Assembly: GCA_905198475.1 (NCBI GenBank)
Contig: CAJKCQ010000047.1
Coordinates: 1 to 18,367, forward strand
Length of the DNA stretch: 18,367 bases
Source of the DNA: an uncultured Sutterella sp.
GTDB lineage: Bacteria > Pseudomonadota > Gammaproteobacteria > Burkholderiales > Burkholderiaceae_F
Direction of reading: 5' to 3'
The notes under the pieces are model-generated. The model was not told where the DNA came from and searched no databases. It was given only the letters and a program-made list of their open reading frames with translations. Made by a program: the position numbers and the translations under genes. This document shows positions 7,489-14,373 of this stretch, piece by piece; within the stretch, counting starts at the first letter, position 1, and each line of letters opens with the position of its first letter.

Positions 7489-8544
7489 TCAGCGCGCGGT
7501 CGGTGCGCGCTCGATGAAGCACGCGTCGCCGTAGCTGAAGAAGCGGTACTTTTCGCGCACTGCGTGGGCGTAGGCCTCGAGGATGCGCTCGCGGCCGACC
7601 AAGGCCGACACGAGCATCACGAGCGTGGACTTCGGAAGGTGGAAGTTCGTGATGAGCGCGTCCACGATGCGGAATTCGTACCCCGGCATGATGAAGAGGC
7701 GCGTGTCGCGCGACCCCGCCTCGACGTGGCCGACGCGGTCCGCGGCGCTCTCGAGTGTTCTGAGCGACGTCGTCCCGACCGCCACCACGCGGCGGCCCTC
7801 GGCCTTCGCGGCGTTGATCTTCGCCGCGACGTCTTCGGGCATGTGGAACCACTCCGAATGCATGTGGTGCTCGGAGAGGTTCTCGACGCGCACGGGCTGG
7901 AAGGTGCCCGCGCCCACGTGGAGCGTCACGTACTCGACGTCGACGCCCTTGGCGCGGATGCGCGCGAGGAGGTCCTCGGTGAAGTGGAGCCCCGCCGTCG
8001 GTGCGGCGACCGCGCCGGGGTGCGCCGCGTAGACCGTCTGGTAGCGGCTCTCGTCGCTCTTCTCGGGCGCGTGGGCGATGTAGGGCGGCAGCGGCACGCG
8101 GCCGAACTCCTCGAGCGCGGTGAGGACGGGTTCGGAGAAGCGCAGCGCGAAGAACTCGCCCTCGCGGCCGGTCACCTCGACCTCAATCTCGCCCTCCGTG
8201 CCGTCCTGATGCGCGAAGTAGAGCTTCGTGCCGGGCTTCGGGGATTTGCTCGCGCGGATCATCGAGATCGCGGTGTCTTCACCCGTGACGCGCTCGATCA
8301 GGGCCTCGACGGCCCCACCCGTCTCCTTGCGCCCCAAGAGGCGCGCCTTGATCACGCGGGTGTTGTTGGCGATGAGAAGGTCGCCCGGGCGGAGGAAGGT
8401 CTCGACGTCGCGGAAGGTCTTGTCCTCGAGGACGTCGCGCGTGATGTGCAGCAGCCGCGAGGCGGAGCGGTCTGCGAGCGGGTACTGTGCGATGAGCTCC
8501 GGCGGGAGCTCGAAGTCGAAGTCAGAAAGGTGCTGTTCTTGCAT
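7489..8544 (-). CDS. queA: S-adenosylmethionine:tRNA ribosyltransferase-isomerase QueA
   Basis: Transfers and isomerises the ribosyl part of S-adenosylmethionine onto preQ1-tRNA to make epoxyqueuosine. The 351-residue length is normal. Family blocks seen: FDFELPPELIAQYPL (9-23), LLIANNTRVIKARLLGRK (near 56-73), GRVPLPPYI (near 147-155), AAPTAGLHFTEDLL (near 179-192), TLHVGAGTFQPVR (near 205-217), and DALITNFHLPKSTLVMLVSAL near 293-313. It is the first gene of the minus-strand run queA-tgt-yajC-secD-secF, the same order as in E. coli. The ATG at 8544 places the family start DFDFELP at the expected distance; the ribosome binding site is weak. Confidence 0.97.
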   Translation of the reverse strand: MQEQHLSDFDFELPPELIAQYPLADRSASRLLHITRDVLEDKTFRDVETFLRPGDLLIANNTRVIKARLLGRKETGGAVEALIERVTGEDTAISMIRASKSPKPGTKLYFAHQDGTEGEIEVEVTGREGEFFALRFSEPVLTALEEFGRVPLPPYIAHAPEKSDESRYQTVYAAHPGAVAAPTAGLHFTEDLLARIRAKGVDVEYVTLHVGAGTFQPVRVENLSEHHMHSEWFHMPEDVAAKINAAKAEGRRVVAVGTTSLRTLESAADRVGHVEAGSRDTRLFIMPGYEFRIVDALITNFHLPKSTLVMLVSALVGRERILEAYAHAVREKYRFFSYGDACFIERAPTAR

Positions 8545-8583
8545 TTGGCTTTACCGGCCAGGAATCAATGGGAAAAGAGCGGC

Positions 8584-8619
8584 ATTCTAACGAAAATCAG
8601 CGGCTTGAGCCGCTATGAT
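8584..8619. promoter_or_regulatory. divergent queA / darP control region with a 16-bp palindrome
   Basis: AGCGGCTTGAGCCGCT at 8599-8614 is a perfect palindrome with 7-base arms. It is flanked by a minus-strand -10-like TAGAAT (8589-8584, facing queA) and a plus-strand -10-like TATGAT (8614-8619, facing darP). Neither has a clear -35 box; the palindrome occupies the space where one or both would be. This arrangement fits an operator acting on both promoters, but that is inference. Confidence 0.35.
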
Positions 8620-8649
8620 TGCCCCCTTGACTACAAGCTAGAGGACCCT

Positions 8650-9228
8650 ATGCGCCCCAACGACATTGAAGACGATGATGAAGAGGAGTTCCGCGGCCCG
8701 TCGAAGTCGCAGCTCAAGCGCGTGCAGCTTGAGCTCCAGGCTTTGGGGCAGCAGATGACGCGCTTTGGCGACGAGACGCTCGCCAAGATCGGCCTCCCCG
8801 AGGACGTGTACGACGAGATCGTTGAATTCCGCCGCATGAAGAGCTTCGGCGCGCAGCGCCGGCAGCTGCAGCTGATCGGCAAGAAGATGCGCGACATGGA
8901 CCCCGCGGCCGTGCGCGAGGCGATCGCGCGCGCGACGGGCGAGTCGAGGGCCGCGGTGGCGCTGCTGCACCGGTGTGAGACGCTCCGCGACCGGATGATC
9001 GAGTCCGACGACGCCGTGCGCGCCTTCATCGACGAGAACAGCTCGATCGACATCCGGCGTCTGCGCGAGCTCGTGCGCTTCGCGCGCCGCGAGCGCGAGC
9101 AGCAGAAGCCCCCGAAGAGCGCCCGCGAGCTCTACCGGCTTCTCCACGACTTCCTCAACGAGCCGCTCGACCTGATGGCGAAGACGGAGGAAGCGGCGGA
9201 GGAAGCCCTCGAGCGCGGCGACGCCTGA
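8650..9228 (+). CDS. darP: ribosome-associated 50S assembly factor DarP (YjgA, DUF615)
   Basis: DarP/YjgA binds immature 50S particles and helps late large-subunit assembly. The 192-residue protein shows the DUF615 pattern: acidic start (DIEDDDEEE), GPSKSQLKRVQLELQALGQQM near residues 17-37, LPEDVYDEI near 49-57, MKSFGAQRRQLQLIGKKMR near 63-81, and a C-terminal RELYRLLHDFL near 159-169. It is highly charged, as expected for an RNA-contacting protein. AGAGGA at 8640-8645, 5 bases before the ATG, sets the start. In betaproteobacteria it is commonly beside mog, as here (74 bases downstream). Confidence 0.95.
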   Translation: MRPNDIEDDDEEEFRGPSKSQLKRVQLELQALGQQMTRFGDETLAKIGLPEDVYDEIVEFRRMKSFGAQRRQLQLIGKKMRDMDPAAVREAIARATGESRAAVALLHRCETLRDRMIESDDAVRAFIDENSSIDIRRLRELVRFARREREQQKPPKSARELYRLLHDFLNEPLDLMAKTEEAAEEALERGDA

Positions 9229-9237
9229 CATTTCTTC

Positions 9238-9263
9238 GCGGCCCGGCGAGAGCGCAGGGCCGC
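9238..9263 (+). repeat. inverted repeat between darP and the mog fusion gene
   Basis: GCGGCCC (9238-9244) and GGGCCGC (9257-9263) form a 7-bp stem with a 12-base loop, 9 bases after the darP stop. No T-run follows, so full termination is unlikely; both genes may share one transcript. Confidence 0.35.
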
Positions 9264-9302
9264 CACCCCCGAACGCCAACTGCAAGAAGAAGGAGCCGCG
9301 CC

Positions 9303-10805
9303 ATGAAGCCTCCGCGCAGCGTTGAAAACGAACTCATCCTCGGCCTCGTCTCGGTCTCGGACCGCGCGAGCCGCGGCGTCTATGAAGATCAGGGCATCCC
9401 GGCGCTTGAGGCCTGGTGCCGCCGGGCGATCACGACGCCCATCAAGATCCACAAGCGCCTCATTCCCGACGAACGCTTCGACATCGAGAAGACGCTGCGC
9501 GAACTCGTGGACATCATCGGGTGCGACCTCATCCTCACGACGGGCGGCACGGGACCGGCGAGGCGCGACGTGACGCCCGAGGCGACGCTCGCCGTCGCAA
9601 CGCGCGAAATGCCGGGCTTCGGCGAGCAGATGCGCGCGATCTCCGGGCACTTCGTGCCGACCGCGATCCTCTCGCGCCAGGTCGGGGTGCTGCGCGAGAC
9701 GCCCGACCACGCCGCGCTCATCCTCAACCTCCCCGGCCAGCCCAAAGCGATCGCGGAGACGTTGGAAGGCCTCCGGGACGAAGCGGGGCGCCCCGTCGTG
9801 AACGGCATCTTCGCCGCCGTCCCCTACTGCATCGACCTGATCGGCGGCCCCTACATCGAGACGGACGAATCGGTCGTGAAGGCCTTCCGCCCGAAGAGTG
9901 CCCGCAGGAAGTCCGAAAAGGAGGCGCAGCCGCAGGAGAGCGCCCCCGCGGCTCCCCAACCCGAGACGAAGCCCGCTCCCGCCCCCGCTGCCACGCCGCA
10001 GCGCGAGCCCGTGCCCGCGGAGGAGACGCCGCGCGAAGCGCGCCCGGAGGCCGAGTCGGTGGAAAAGAAGGCGCCCGCGCCCCGGCCGGAAGTGAAGCGC
10101 GAGGCGCCGCGCGCGCCCGCCTTCGCCCCCGAAGACATCCTCGTCACGGGCCCCCGCACGGGCGGCACGCCCGAACTCACGGTCGTCTGGCTTCACGGCA
10201 TGGGCGTGGACAACACCGACTTCGCGGCCTTCCCCGACGAAATCCGCCAGTTCAACGGCCCCGTCTGCCGGTTCGTGCTCCCCAACGCGCCGATGCGCGA
10301 GATGTCGATGCATCCGGACTATCCGCTGCGCGCCTGGTACGACGTGCCGGGCCGGCGCATCGACGAGAACGAGGACGAGCTCGGCATCCGGGAGACGTCG
10401 CGCCGCGTCGCCGCCCTGATCGATGAAATCGCCGCTGAAGGCGTGCCGAGAAGCCGCATCGTGCTCGGGGGCTTCTCCCAGGGCTCGGCCATCTCGCTCT
10501 TCACGGGGCTGAGGATGAAGGAGCCGATCGGCGGCGTCGCCGCGCTCTCGGGCTACCTGCCCCTCGCGGGACGCCTCTTCTCGGAGGCGACGCCCGCCGG
10601 CCGCCGCACGCCCATCTTCATGGCGCACGGCGACTTCGACTCGGTCGTGCCGCCCGTCATCGCGGCGAGGAGCGCCGAGGTGATCGCGCAGGTGGACTCC
10701 GACCTCATCGCGCGCACCTATCCGATGGACCATGAGCTCTGCCGCGAGGAGATGCACGACCTCGCCGCGTTCCTGCGCTCGGTCGCGGACCGCGCTGAGC
10801 GCTGA
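9303..10805 (+). CDS. mog: Mog molybdopterin adenylyltransferase fused to an alpha/beta-hydrolase carboxylesterase
   Basis: A 500-residue two-domain protein. Residues 10-195 are Mog, which adenylates molybdopterin before molybdate insertion: LGLVSVSDRASRGVYEDQG (13-31), LILTTGGTGPARRDVTPEAT (76-95) and LNLPGQP (141-147). Residues about 198-275 are a Pro/Ala/Glu/Lys-rich linker without predicted fold. Residues 288-497 are a complete esterase of the carboxylesterase/phospholipase type: WLHGMG (296-301), LPNAP (326-330), AWYD (344-347), nucleophile elbow GGFSQGS with Ser392, AHGDFDSVVP with Asp446, and His477 in MDHELC, giving a full Ser-Asp-His triad. Each domain is about the length of the usual free-standing enzyme (about 190 and 215 residues). 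AAGGAG at 9290-9295, 7 bases before the ATG, fixes the start. No Met lies between residue 198 and 299, so a separate esterase product is unlikely. The substrate of the esterase is unknown. Confidence 0.93.
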   Translation: MKPPRSVENELILGLVSVSDRASRGVYEDQGIPALEAWCRRAITTPIKIHKRLIPDERFDIEKTLRELVDIIGCDLILTTGGTGPARRDVTPEATLAVATREMPGFGEQMRAISGHFVPTAILSRQVGVLRETPDHAALILNLPGQPKAIAETLEGLRDEAGRPVVNGIFAAVPYCIDLIGGPYIETDESVVKAFRPKSARRKSEKEAQPQESAPAAPQPETKPAPAPAATPQREPVPAEETPREARPEAESVEKKAPAPRPEVKREAPRAPAFAPEDILVTGPRTGGTPELTVVWLHGMGVDNTDFAAFPDEIRQFNGPVCRFVLPNAPMREMSMHPDYPLRAWYDVPGRRIDENEDELGIRETSRRVAALIDEIAAEGVPRSRIVLGGFSQGSAISLFTGLRMKEPIGGVAALSGYLPLAGRLFSEATPAGRRTPIFMAHGDFDSVVPPVIAARSAEVIAQVDSDLIARTYPMDHELCREEMHDLAAFLRSVADRAER

Positions 10806-10813
10806 GGCCGCCT

Positions 10814-11389
10814 TCAGCCGCCCTGACTCAGGGCGGCGAGAAACGCTTCAAGACCGGGCGCAGCCCGGTCTTTTTTTGAGAGGATGCGGGGGTCGGCGGC
10901 GTCGAGCCCCCAGTCCACCGCGAGCGCCGGGTCGTCCCAGCGCACCGCGCCTTCGGAGGCCGGATCGTAGTAGGCGTCGGTCTTGTAGAGCACGACCGTG
11001 TGGTCGGCGAGCGCCGCAAACCCGTGCCCGAAGCCCTTCGGGATGAAGAGCATCCGGGGCGAGCCCGCCTCGAGGTCCGCCGTGAAGACGCGCAGAAACT
11101 CCGGGCTTTCGGGCCGCAGGTCCACCGCGACGTCGCGGATCGCGCCCGCGGCGCAGCGCACGAGCTTCGCCTGCGCCGCCTCCGCGCGTTGGTAGTGGAT
11201 CCCGCGGATCGTACCGCGCCTGAGCGACAGGCTCTGGTTGTCCTGCACGAACCGGATGGGAAGGCCGAGCTCCTCGAAGACGCGGCCGCTCCAGGTCTCC
11301 ATGAATTCGCCCCTTTCGTCGCGAAAGACGGGCGGCTCGATCAGCATGAGGCCCCCCGCTCCGAGGGGCGTCTTCTTCCATTGCGGCAT
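10814..11389 (-). CDS. rfbC: dTDP-4-dehydrorhamnose 3,5-epimerase
   Basis: Epimerises C3 and C5 of dTDP-4-keto-6-deoxyglucose in dTDP-L-rhamnose synthesis (RmlC/RfbC). The 191-residue protein shows LMLIEPPVFRDERGEFMETW (14-33), FVQDNQSLS (47-55), GTIRGIHYQ with His65, AKLVRC with Lys75, FIPKGFGHGF (115-124), VLYKTDAYYDP with Tyr135, WDDP (151-154) and SKKD (171-174). These match the catalytic His, Lys and Tyr of the family. The ATG at 11389 gives the usual N-terminus; the frame is open for another 44 codons but over spacer and terminator DNA. GGGAGG lies 9 bases before the ATG. No rfbA, rfbB or rfbD is in the window, so the other pathway steps must be encoded elsewhere. It is convergent with the mog fusion gene, 8 bases between stops. 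Confidence 0.95.
   Translation of the reverse strand: MPQWKKTPLGAGGLMLIEPPVFRDERGEFMETWSGRVFEELGLPIRFVQDNQSLSLRRGTIRGIHYQRAEAAQAKLVRCAAGAIRDVAVDLRPESPEFLRVFTADLEAGSPRMLFIPKGFGHGFAALADHTVVLYKTDAYYDPASEGAVRWDDPALAVDWGLDAADPRILSKKDRAAPGLEAFLAALSQGG
10817..10837. repeat. 21-base palindrome at the end of rfbC
   Basis: GCCGCCCTGA (10817-10826) and TCAGGGCGGC (10828-10837) are perfect 10-base inverted arms around a single C. It codes the last residues of RfbC and lies 11 bases past the mog fusion stop. It sits directly before the terminator at 10851-10877 and may add a second stem to that 3' end. Confidence 0.6.
10851..10877 (+). terminator. Rho-independent terminator of the mog fusion gene
   Basis: AGACCGGGC (10851-10859) and GCCCGGTCT (10863-10871) form a perfect 9-bp stem with a 3-base loop, followed by a T-run to 10877. 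It serves the plus strand although it lies inside the coding 3' end of rfbC (codons for about residues 171-179). Confidence 0.9.
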
Positions 11390-11421
11390 TCCGGAAGGCC
11401 TCCCGCCCCGCTCCGAGGGGC
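11354..11421. repeat. direct repeat of a 16-base hairpin around the rfbC start
   Basis: CCCCGCTCCGAGGGGC occurs at 11354-11369 (inside the first codons of rfbC) and again at 11406-11421 (17 bases before its ATG). Each copy is itself a CCCC/GGGG hairpin, and the ribosome binding region lies between them. Confidence 0.6.
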
Positions 11422-11508
11422 AAAACAAAACCCGAACCGCTCCCAGGCCGCGGCCCGGAAGCGCCGGAGAAGCACTGCGTCTGGAGAATCCCGGCGAAAC
11501 GGGCGGAT

Positions 11509-11543
11509 AAAAAAATCCCAAACCGCTCGAAGCGGTCTGGGAT
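11509..11543 (-). terminator. Rho-independent terminator of tRNA-Leu
   Basis: On the minus strand ATCCCAGACCGCT, a TCG loop and AGCGGTTTGGGAT form a 13-bp stem with one G-T wobble, followed by seven T (11515-11509). It starts 8 bases after the tRNA 3' end. From here to the rfbC start no clear promoter for rfbC is visible, so rfbC could depend on read-through. Confidence 0.9.
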
Positions 11544-11550
11544 CCATGTC

Positions 11551-11634
11551 TGGTCCCCGGAGAGAGACTCGAACTCTCACGGTTTTACCCGGCGGATTTT
11601 GAATCCGCTGCGTCTACCATTCCGCCATCCGGGG
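11551..11634 (-). tRNA. tRNA-Leu (anticodon CAA)
   Basis: Reads UUG leucine codons. The 84-base gene folds as a class II tRNA: acceptor CCCCGGA/TCCGGGG with discriminator A73; D-arm GCGGAATGGTAGACGC; anticodon stem GCGGA/TCCGC with loop TTCAAAA, giving CAA; a long variable arm CGG-GTAAAA-CCG; and T-arm GAGAG-TTCGAGT-CTCTC. The CCA end is encoded (11553-11551). It lies 27 bases downstream of folK on the same strand and may be processed from the same transcript. Confidence 0.97.
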
Positions 11635-11661
11635 GAGAAGCCGAAGTATGCCACAACTCGA

Positions 11662-12168
11662 TCAGCCGAGAAGGCGGATTCTCTGTCCTGGATCGCGGCG
11701 GCGCACGGCCTCCACGAGATCGCCGCCGGCGACGCCTTCGGGCGAGCGCCAGCCGGGCTCAAGCTCGAGGAGCGGCACGAGCACGAAGAGCCGCTCCTCC
11801 ATCCTCGGGTGCGGGAGCGTGAGCGCGCGCGTGGCGCGCGTCTCGCCCTCAAAGGCGAGCAGATCAAGGTCGAGCGTCCGCGGCGCGTTGTGCACGCCCG
11901 CCGGGCGCACTCGCCCGTGGGCGAGTTCGATTCTCTGGAGTTCGCCGAGCAACGCCTCGGGCGTGAGGGTGGTCTCGAGCACGGCGGCGGCGTTCACGTA
12001 GTCCGGGCCCGAAGAGTCCACGGGCGACGTGTCGTAGAAGCGGCTCGCGCGCACGGAGAAGACGCCCGGAATCCGGGCAACTTCTTGAAGGGCGGCGACG
12101 AGCGCCGCCTTCGGGTCGCCGAGGTTGGCGCCGAGCGAGATCCAGGCGCGGCGCTTCTCGGCCGTCAC
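11662..12168 (-). CDS. folK: 2-amino-4-hydroxy-6-hydroxymethyldihydropteridine pyrophosphokinase
   Basis: HPPK transfers pyrophosphate from ATP to the pterin precursor in folate synthesis. The 168-residue length is usual. Seen: WISLGANLGDP (9-19), SRFYDTSPV (42-50), YVNAAAVLET (57-66), and the signature block NAPRTLDLDLL (93-103) with the two metal-binding aspartates, then LPHPRMEERLFVLVPL (117-132). The GTG start at 12168 has GGGGAG (12180-12175) 6 bases upstream and overlaps the TGA that ends the pcnB tail (GTGA), which suggests translational coupling to pcnB. Confidence 0.96.
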   Translation of the reverse strand: MTAEKRRAWISLGANLGDPKAALVAALQEVARIPGVFSVRASRFYDTSPVDSSGPDYVNAAAVLETTLTPEALLGELQRIELAHGRVRPAGVHNAPRTLDLDLLAFEGETRATRALTLPHPRMEERLFVLVPLLELEPGWRSPEGVAGGDLVEAVRRRDPGQRIRLLG

Positions 12169-13576
12169 GATTCGCTCCCCGCGGCGCCCTGCGGGCGACG
12201 GGAGCGGCGGCGCGGACGCCGGCGGCGGCGGCGTTCCGTCCCTTCGGAAGCCTCGGGGAGCTCGTCGCCCGACTCGGCCGCGGCACGGCCGCGGCGGGCG
12301 CCTCGCGGATCATGTCGGCGCGGGTCTCCTCGTCGGCGTTCGCGAAGGCGTCCCACCATTCGGGGAGCCACGCCGGAACCTCGCCCACCTGGCTGCGCAG
12401 CAGCAGGAAGTCGTACCCGGCGCGGTAGCGCGGATGGCGCACGATCGCGTACGGCGTCTTGCCGGTGCGGCGCTCAAGCCGCGCCTGCATGAGCCAGAGG
12501 TCGTGCATGTCGGCCTGGAAGCGCCGTTGAATCGAGATCTTCTGGCACTCGGTCTCGAGCACCTCGACCGAGGCCTCATGGAGCGCGGCGAGCCGCGGCA
12601 CGCCGCGGGTCTCCTCGTTGTAGCGCCAGCGGCGCAGAACCTTGGGCCAGAGGAGCGTGCCGAAGAGGAAGAAGGGGGAGATCTTCTTGCCGACCGCGAG
12701 GCGCTCGTCGGTGCGCTTCAGGGCGAGCATCAGGAACTCCTCGCCCTCGGGCGAGGAGAGCATGTTGTTGAGGACGGGCAGGAGCGCCGCGGCGAGGCCG
12801 TCCTCGCGCAGGCGCTTCACGCAGGCGACGGCGTGGCCGCAGGTGAGGAGCTTCAAGACCTCGTCGACGAGGCGCGCCTGCGGCACGTTCGTGAGCAGCC
12901 TCGCCATGCGCGCGATCGGGCGCTCGGTGTTGGACTCGATCGTGAAGCCCAGCTTGGCCGAGATGCGCACGGCGCGCAGCATCCGCACCGGGTCCTCGCG
13001 GTAGCGCTCCTCGGGGTCGCCGATCATGCGCAGGCGCTTCTTCGCGATGTCCTCGAAGCCGTGGTGGTAGTCGTAGACCTCCTCGGTCTTGGGGTCGTAG
13101 TACATCGCGTTGATCGTGAAGTCGCGGCGCGCCGCGTCCTCCCACATCTCGCCGAAGACGTTGTCGGAAATGACGCGCCCATCCACGTCCTTCCTCACCC
13201 CGGCGCCCTCGAGCGCGCGGAAGGTCGAGCACTCGATGATCTCCTGACCGAAGATCACGTGCACGAGGCGGAAGCGCCGGCCGATGATGATCGCGCGCCG
13301 CTGGCAACGCTTCACCTCTTCGGGCGTGGCGTCGGTGGCGACGTCAAAGTCCTTCGGCGTGACGCCGAGGAGCAGATCGCGCACGGCGCCGCCCACGATG
13401 TACGCGCGGTAGCCGCGCGCCTGCAGCGCCTCGCAGCAGCGCTTGGCTTGCCAGGCGACGAGTTCGGGGTCGATGCCGTGCTCGTCCTTCGTGATGATGC
13501 GTGGTTCGCGCACGAGGACCGAGCGGTCCTCAGCACCGAAAAAAGACTTCACGCGGCCAACAATAGAGTCAAACAT
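12165..13576 (-). CDS. pcnB: poly(A) polymerase I, reading frame apparently broken near its C-terminus
   Basis: PcnB adds poly(A) tails that promote RNA decay. Seen in the first frame: YIVGGAVRDLLLG (59-71), metal aspartates in DFDVAT (76-81), the poly(A)-polymerase-specific IIGRRFRLVHVIF (97-109), RRDFTINAMYYD (150-161) and RYREDPVRMLRAVR (191-204). The catalytic frame runs from the ATG at 13576 through WWDAFANADEETRADMIREAP (about residues 407-427). After about 12284 the typical PcnB tail appears one frame over: ESGDELPEASEG, then a run of Arg with interspersed Pro/Ser, stopping at 12165-12167 in a GTGA overlap with folK. One extra base near 12284 would join both into about 470 residues. 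Read as is, the first frame continues to 11864 across folK, giving 570 residues with a meaningless tail. It starts 9 bases after the HAD gene stop. Confidence 0.85.
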
Positions 13577-13585
13577 GTGAGAGGT

Positions 13586-14296
13586 TCATCCTGCTTCTGT
13601 TTTGAAGAGCTCGAGCGTGCGCCACCCGCGCGTCCGGGCGATGCGCCCGAGCTCCGGGTCCGGGTTGACGGCGACGGCTCCGCCGGCGGGCCTCCAGCCC
13701 GCGGCAAATTCTAAAAGAGGAAGATCGGCGGCGGAATCCGACCACGCCTCGATCCATTCAATGCCTTCGAAGACGTCTCCGGCCCGGGCCTCCGTGCGGC
13801 GCATCCAACCGCGCAGCAGCGCGACCTTTCCCGCGCCGAAGGAGTCGGATCCGACGAGACGCCCCGTGAAGGAGCCGTCCGCGCGCTCCTCGGGCGTCGC
13901 GGCGAGAACCTCCTCAATACCGAAGAGGCGCGCGATGGGTTCGGACACGAACCGGTGCGTGCCGGTCGCGAGAATCACGCGGCAGCCTGCGGCGCACCGC
14001 TCCGCGACGAGCGCGAGGGCTTCGGGCCGCACGGCCGGGCGCACGACTCGGTCGATGAACTCCGAGCGCCAGCGCTCGAGCTCCGCACGGTCGTGACGCG
14101 CGAGCATCCCGAACTGATAGTGGATGAAGTCGAGCGCGTCGAAGGCCCCCGAATTCCAGTCCTCGACGAAGCGCCCGAACTGCGCCTCAAGCTCTCCGCG
14201 CGCCGCACCCGAGCGCTCTGCGAGCCAGTAGGTCCAGGCGTCGCCCGAGTCGATCGGCAGCAGCGTGCGGTCCAGGTCGAAGATCGAAAGCTTCAT
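13586..14296 (-). CDS. HAD-superfamily hydrolase, subfamily IB (SerB-like phosphatase)
   Basis: A 236-residue haloacid-dehalogenase phosphatase; substrate not recognisable. All four HAD motifs are seen: motif I IFDLDRTLL with Asp7 and Asp9; motif II LATGTH (109-114); the motif III Lys in GAGK (Lys157); motif IV WSDSAADLPLL with Asp187 and Asp191. A helical cap insert lies between motifs I and II (about residues 15-95), typical of subfamily I. I chose the ATG at 14296 because motif I must start within a few residues; the frame is open for 32 more codons over the hda end. No clear ribosome binding site. It sits between hda and pcnB, as in Burkholderiales genomes. Confidence 0.9.
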   Translation of the reverse strand: MKLSIFDLDRTLLPIDSGDAWTYWLAERSGAARGELEAQFGRFVEDWNSGAFDALDFIHYQFGMLARHDRAELERWRSEFIDRVVRPAVRPEALALVAERCAAGCRVILATGTHRFVSEPIARLFGIEEVLAATPEERADGSFTGRLVGSDSFGAGKVALLRGWMRRTEARAGDVFEGIEWIEAWSDSAADLPLLEFAAGWRPAGGAVAVNPDPELGRIARTRGWRTLELFKTEAG

Positions 14297-14342
14297 GGGT
14301 GTTGGGAGTTCAGGGAAACAAGAACGCCGGCGCAGGCGGACG

Positions 14343-14373
14343 AAAAACGGGGCTTCAGCGGCCTTCGGCCGCT
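14343..14373 (-). terminator. hairpin with distant T-run at the hda stop
   Basis: AGCGGCC (14357-14363) and GGCCGCT (14367-14373) form a 7-bp stem overlapping the hda stop codon. A five-T run follows only after 9 more bases (14347-14343 on the minus strand), so termination would be partial at best. Confidence 0.3.

Noticed and set aside
7429..8649. Long in-frame extension upstream of darP on the plus strand
   Set aside because: The extension runs antisense through queA; the clear AGAGGA ribosome binding site and family start place darP at 8650.
9132..10757. 541-codon minus-strand frame opposite the mog fusion gene
   Set aside because: Its composition is Arg/His/Gly-heavy and no motif is recognisable, while the plus strand has full Mog and esterase motifs and a good ribosome binding site.
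11300..11640. Genomic island or phage attachment at tRNA-Leu
   Set aside because: No integrase and no direct repeat of the tRNA 3' end is visible in the window.
11864..12164. Continuation of the pcnB catalytic frame across folK as a genuine C-terminus
   Set aside because: The residues are an Arg/Ala/Pro-rich shadow of folK, whereas a normal PcnB tail exists in the adjacent frame and stops at the folK start.
12125..13714. 529-codon plus-strand frame opposite pcnB
   Set aside because: Antisense shadow of pcnB with no recognisable domain.
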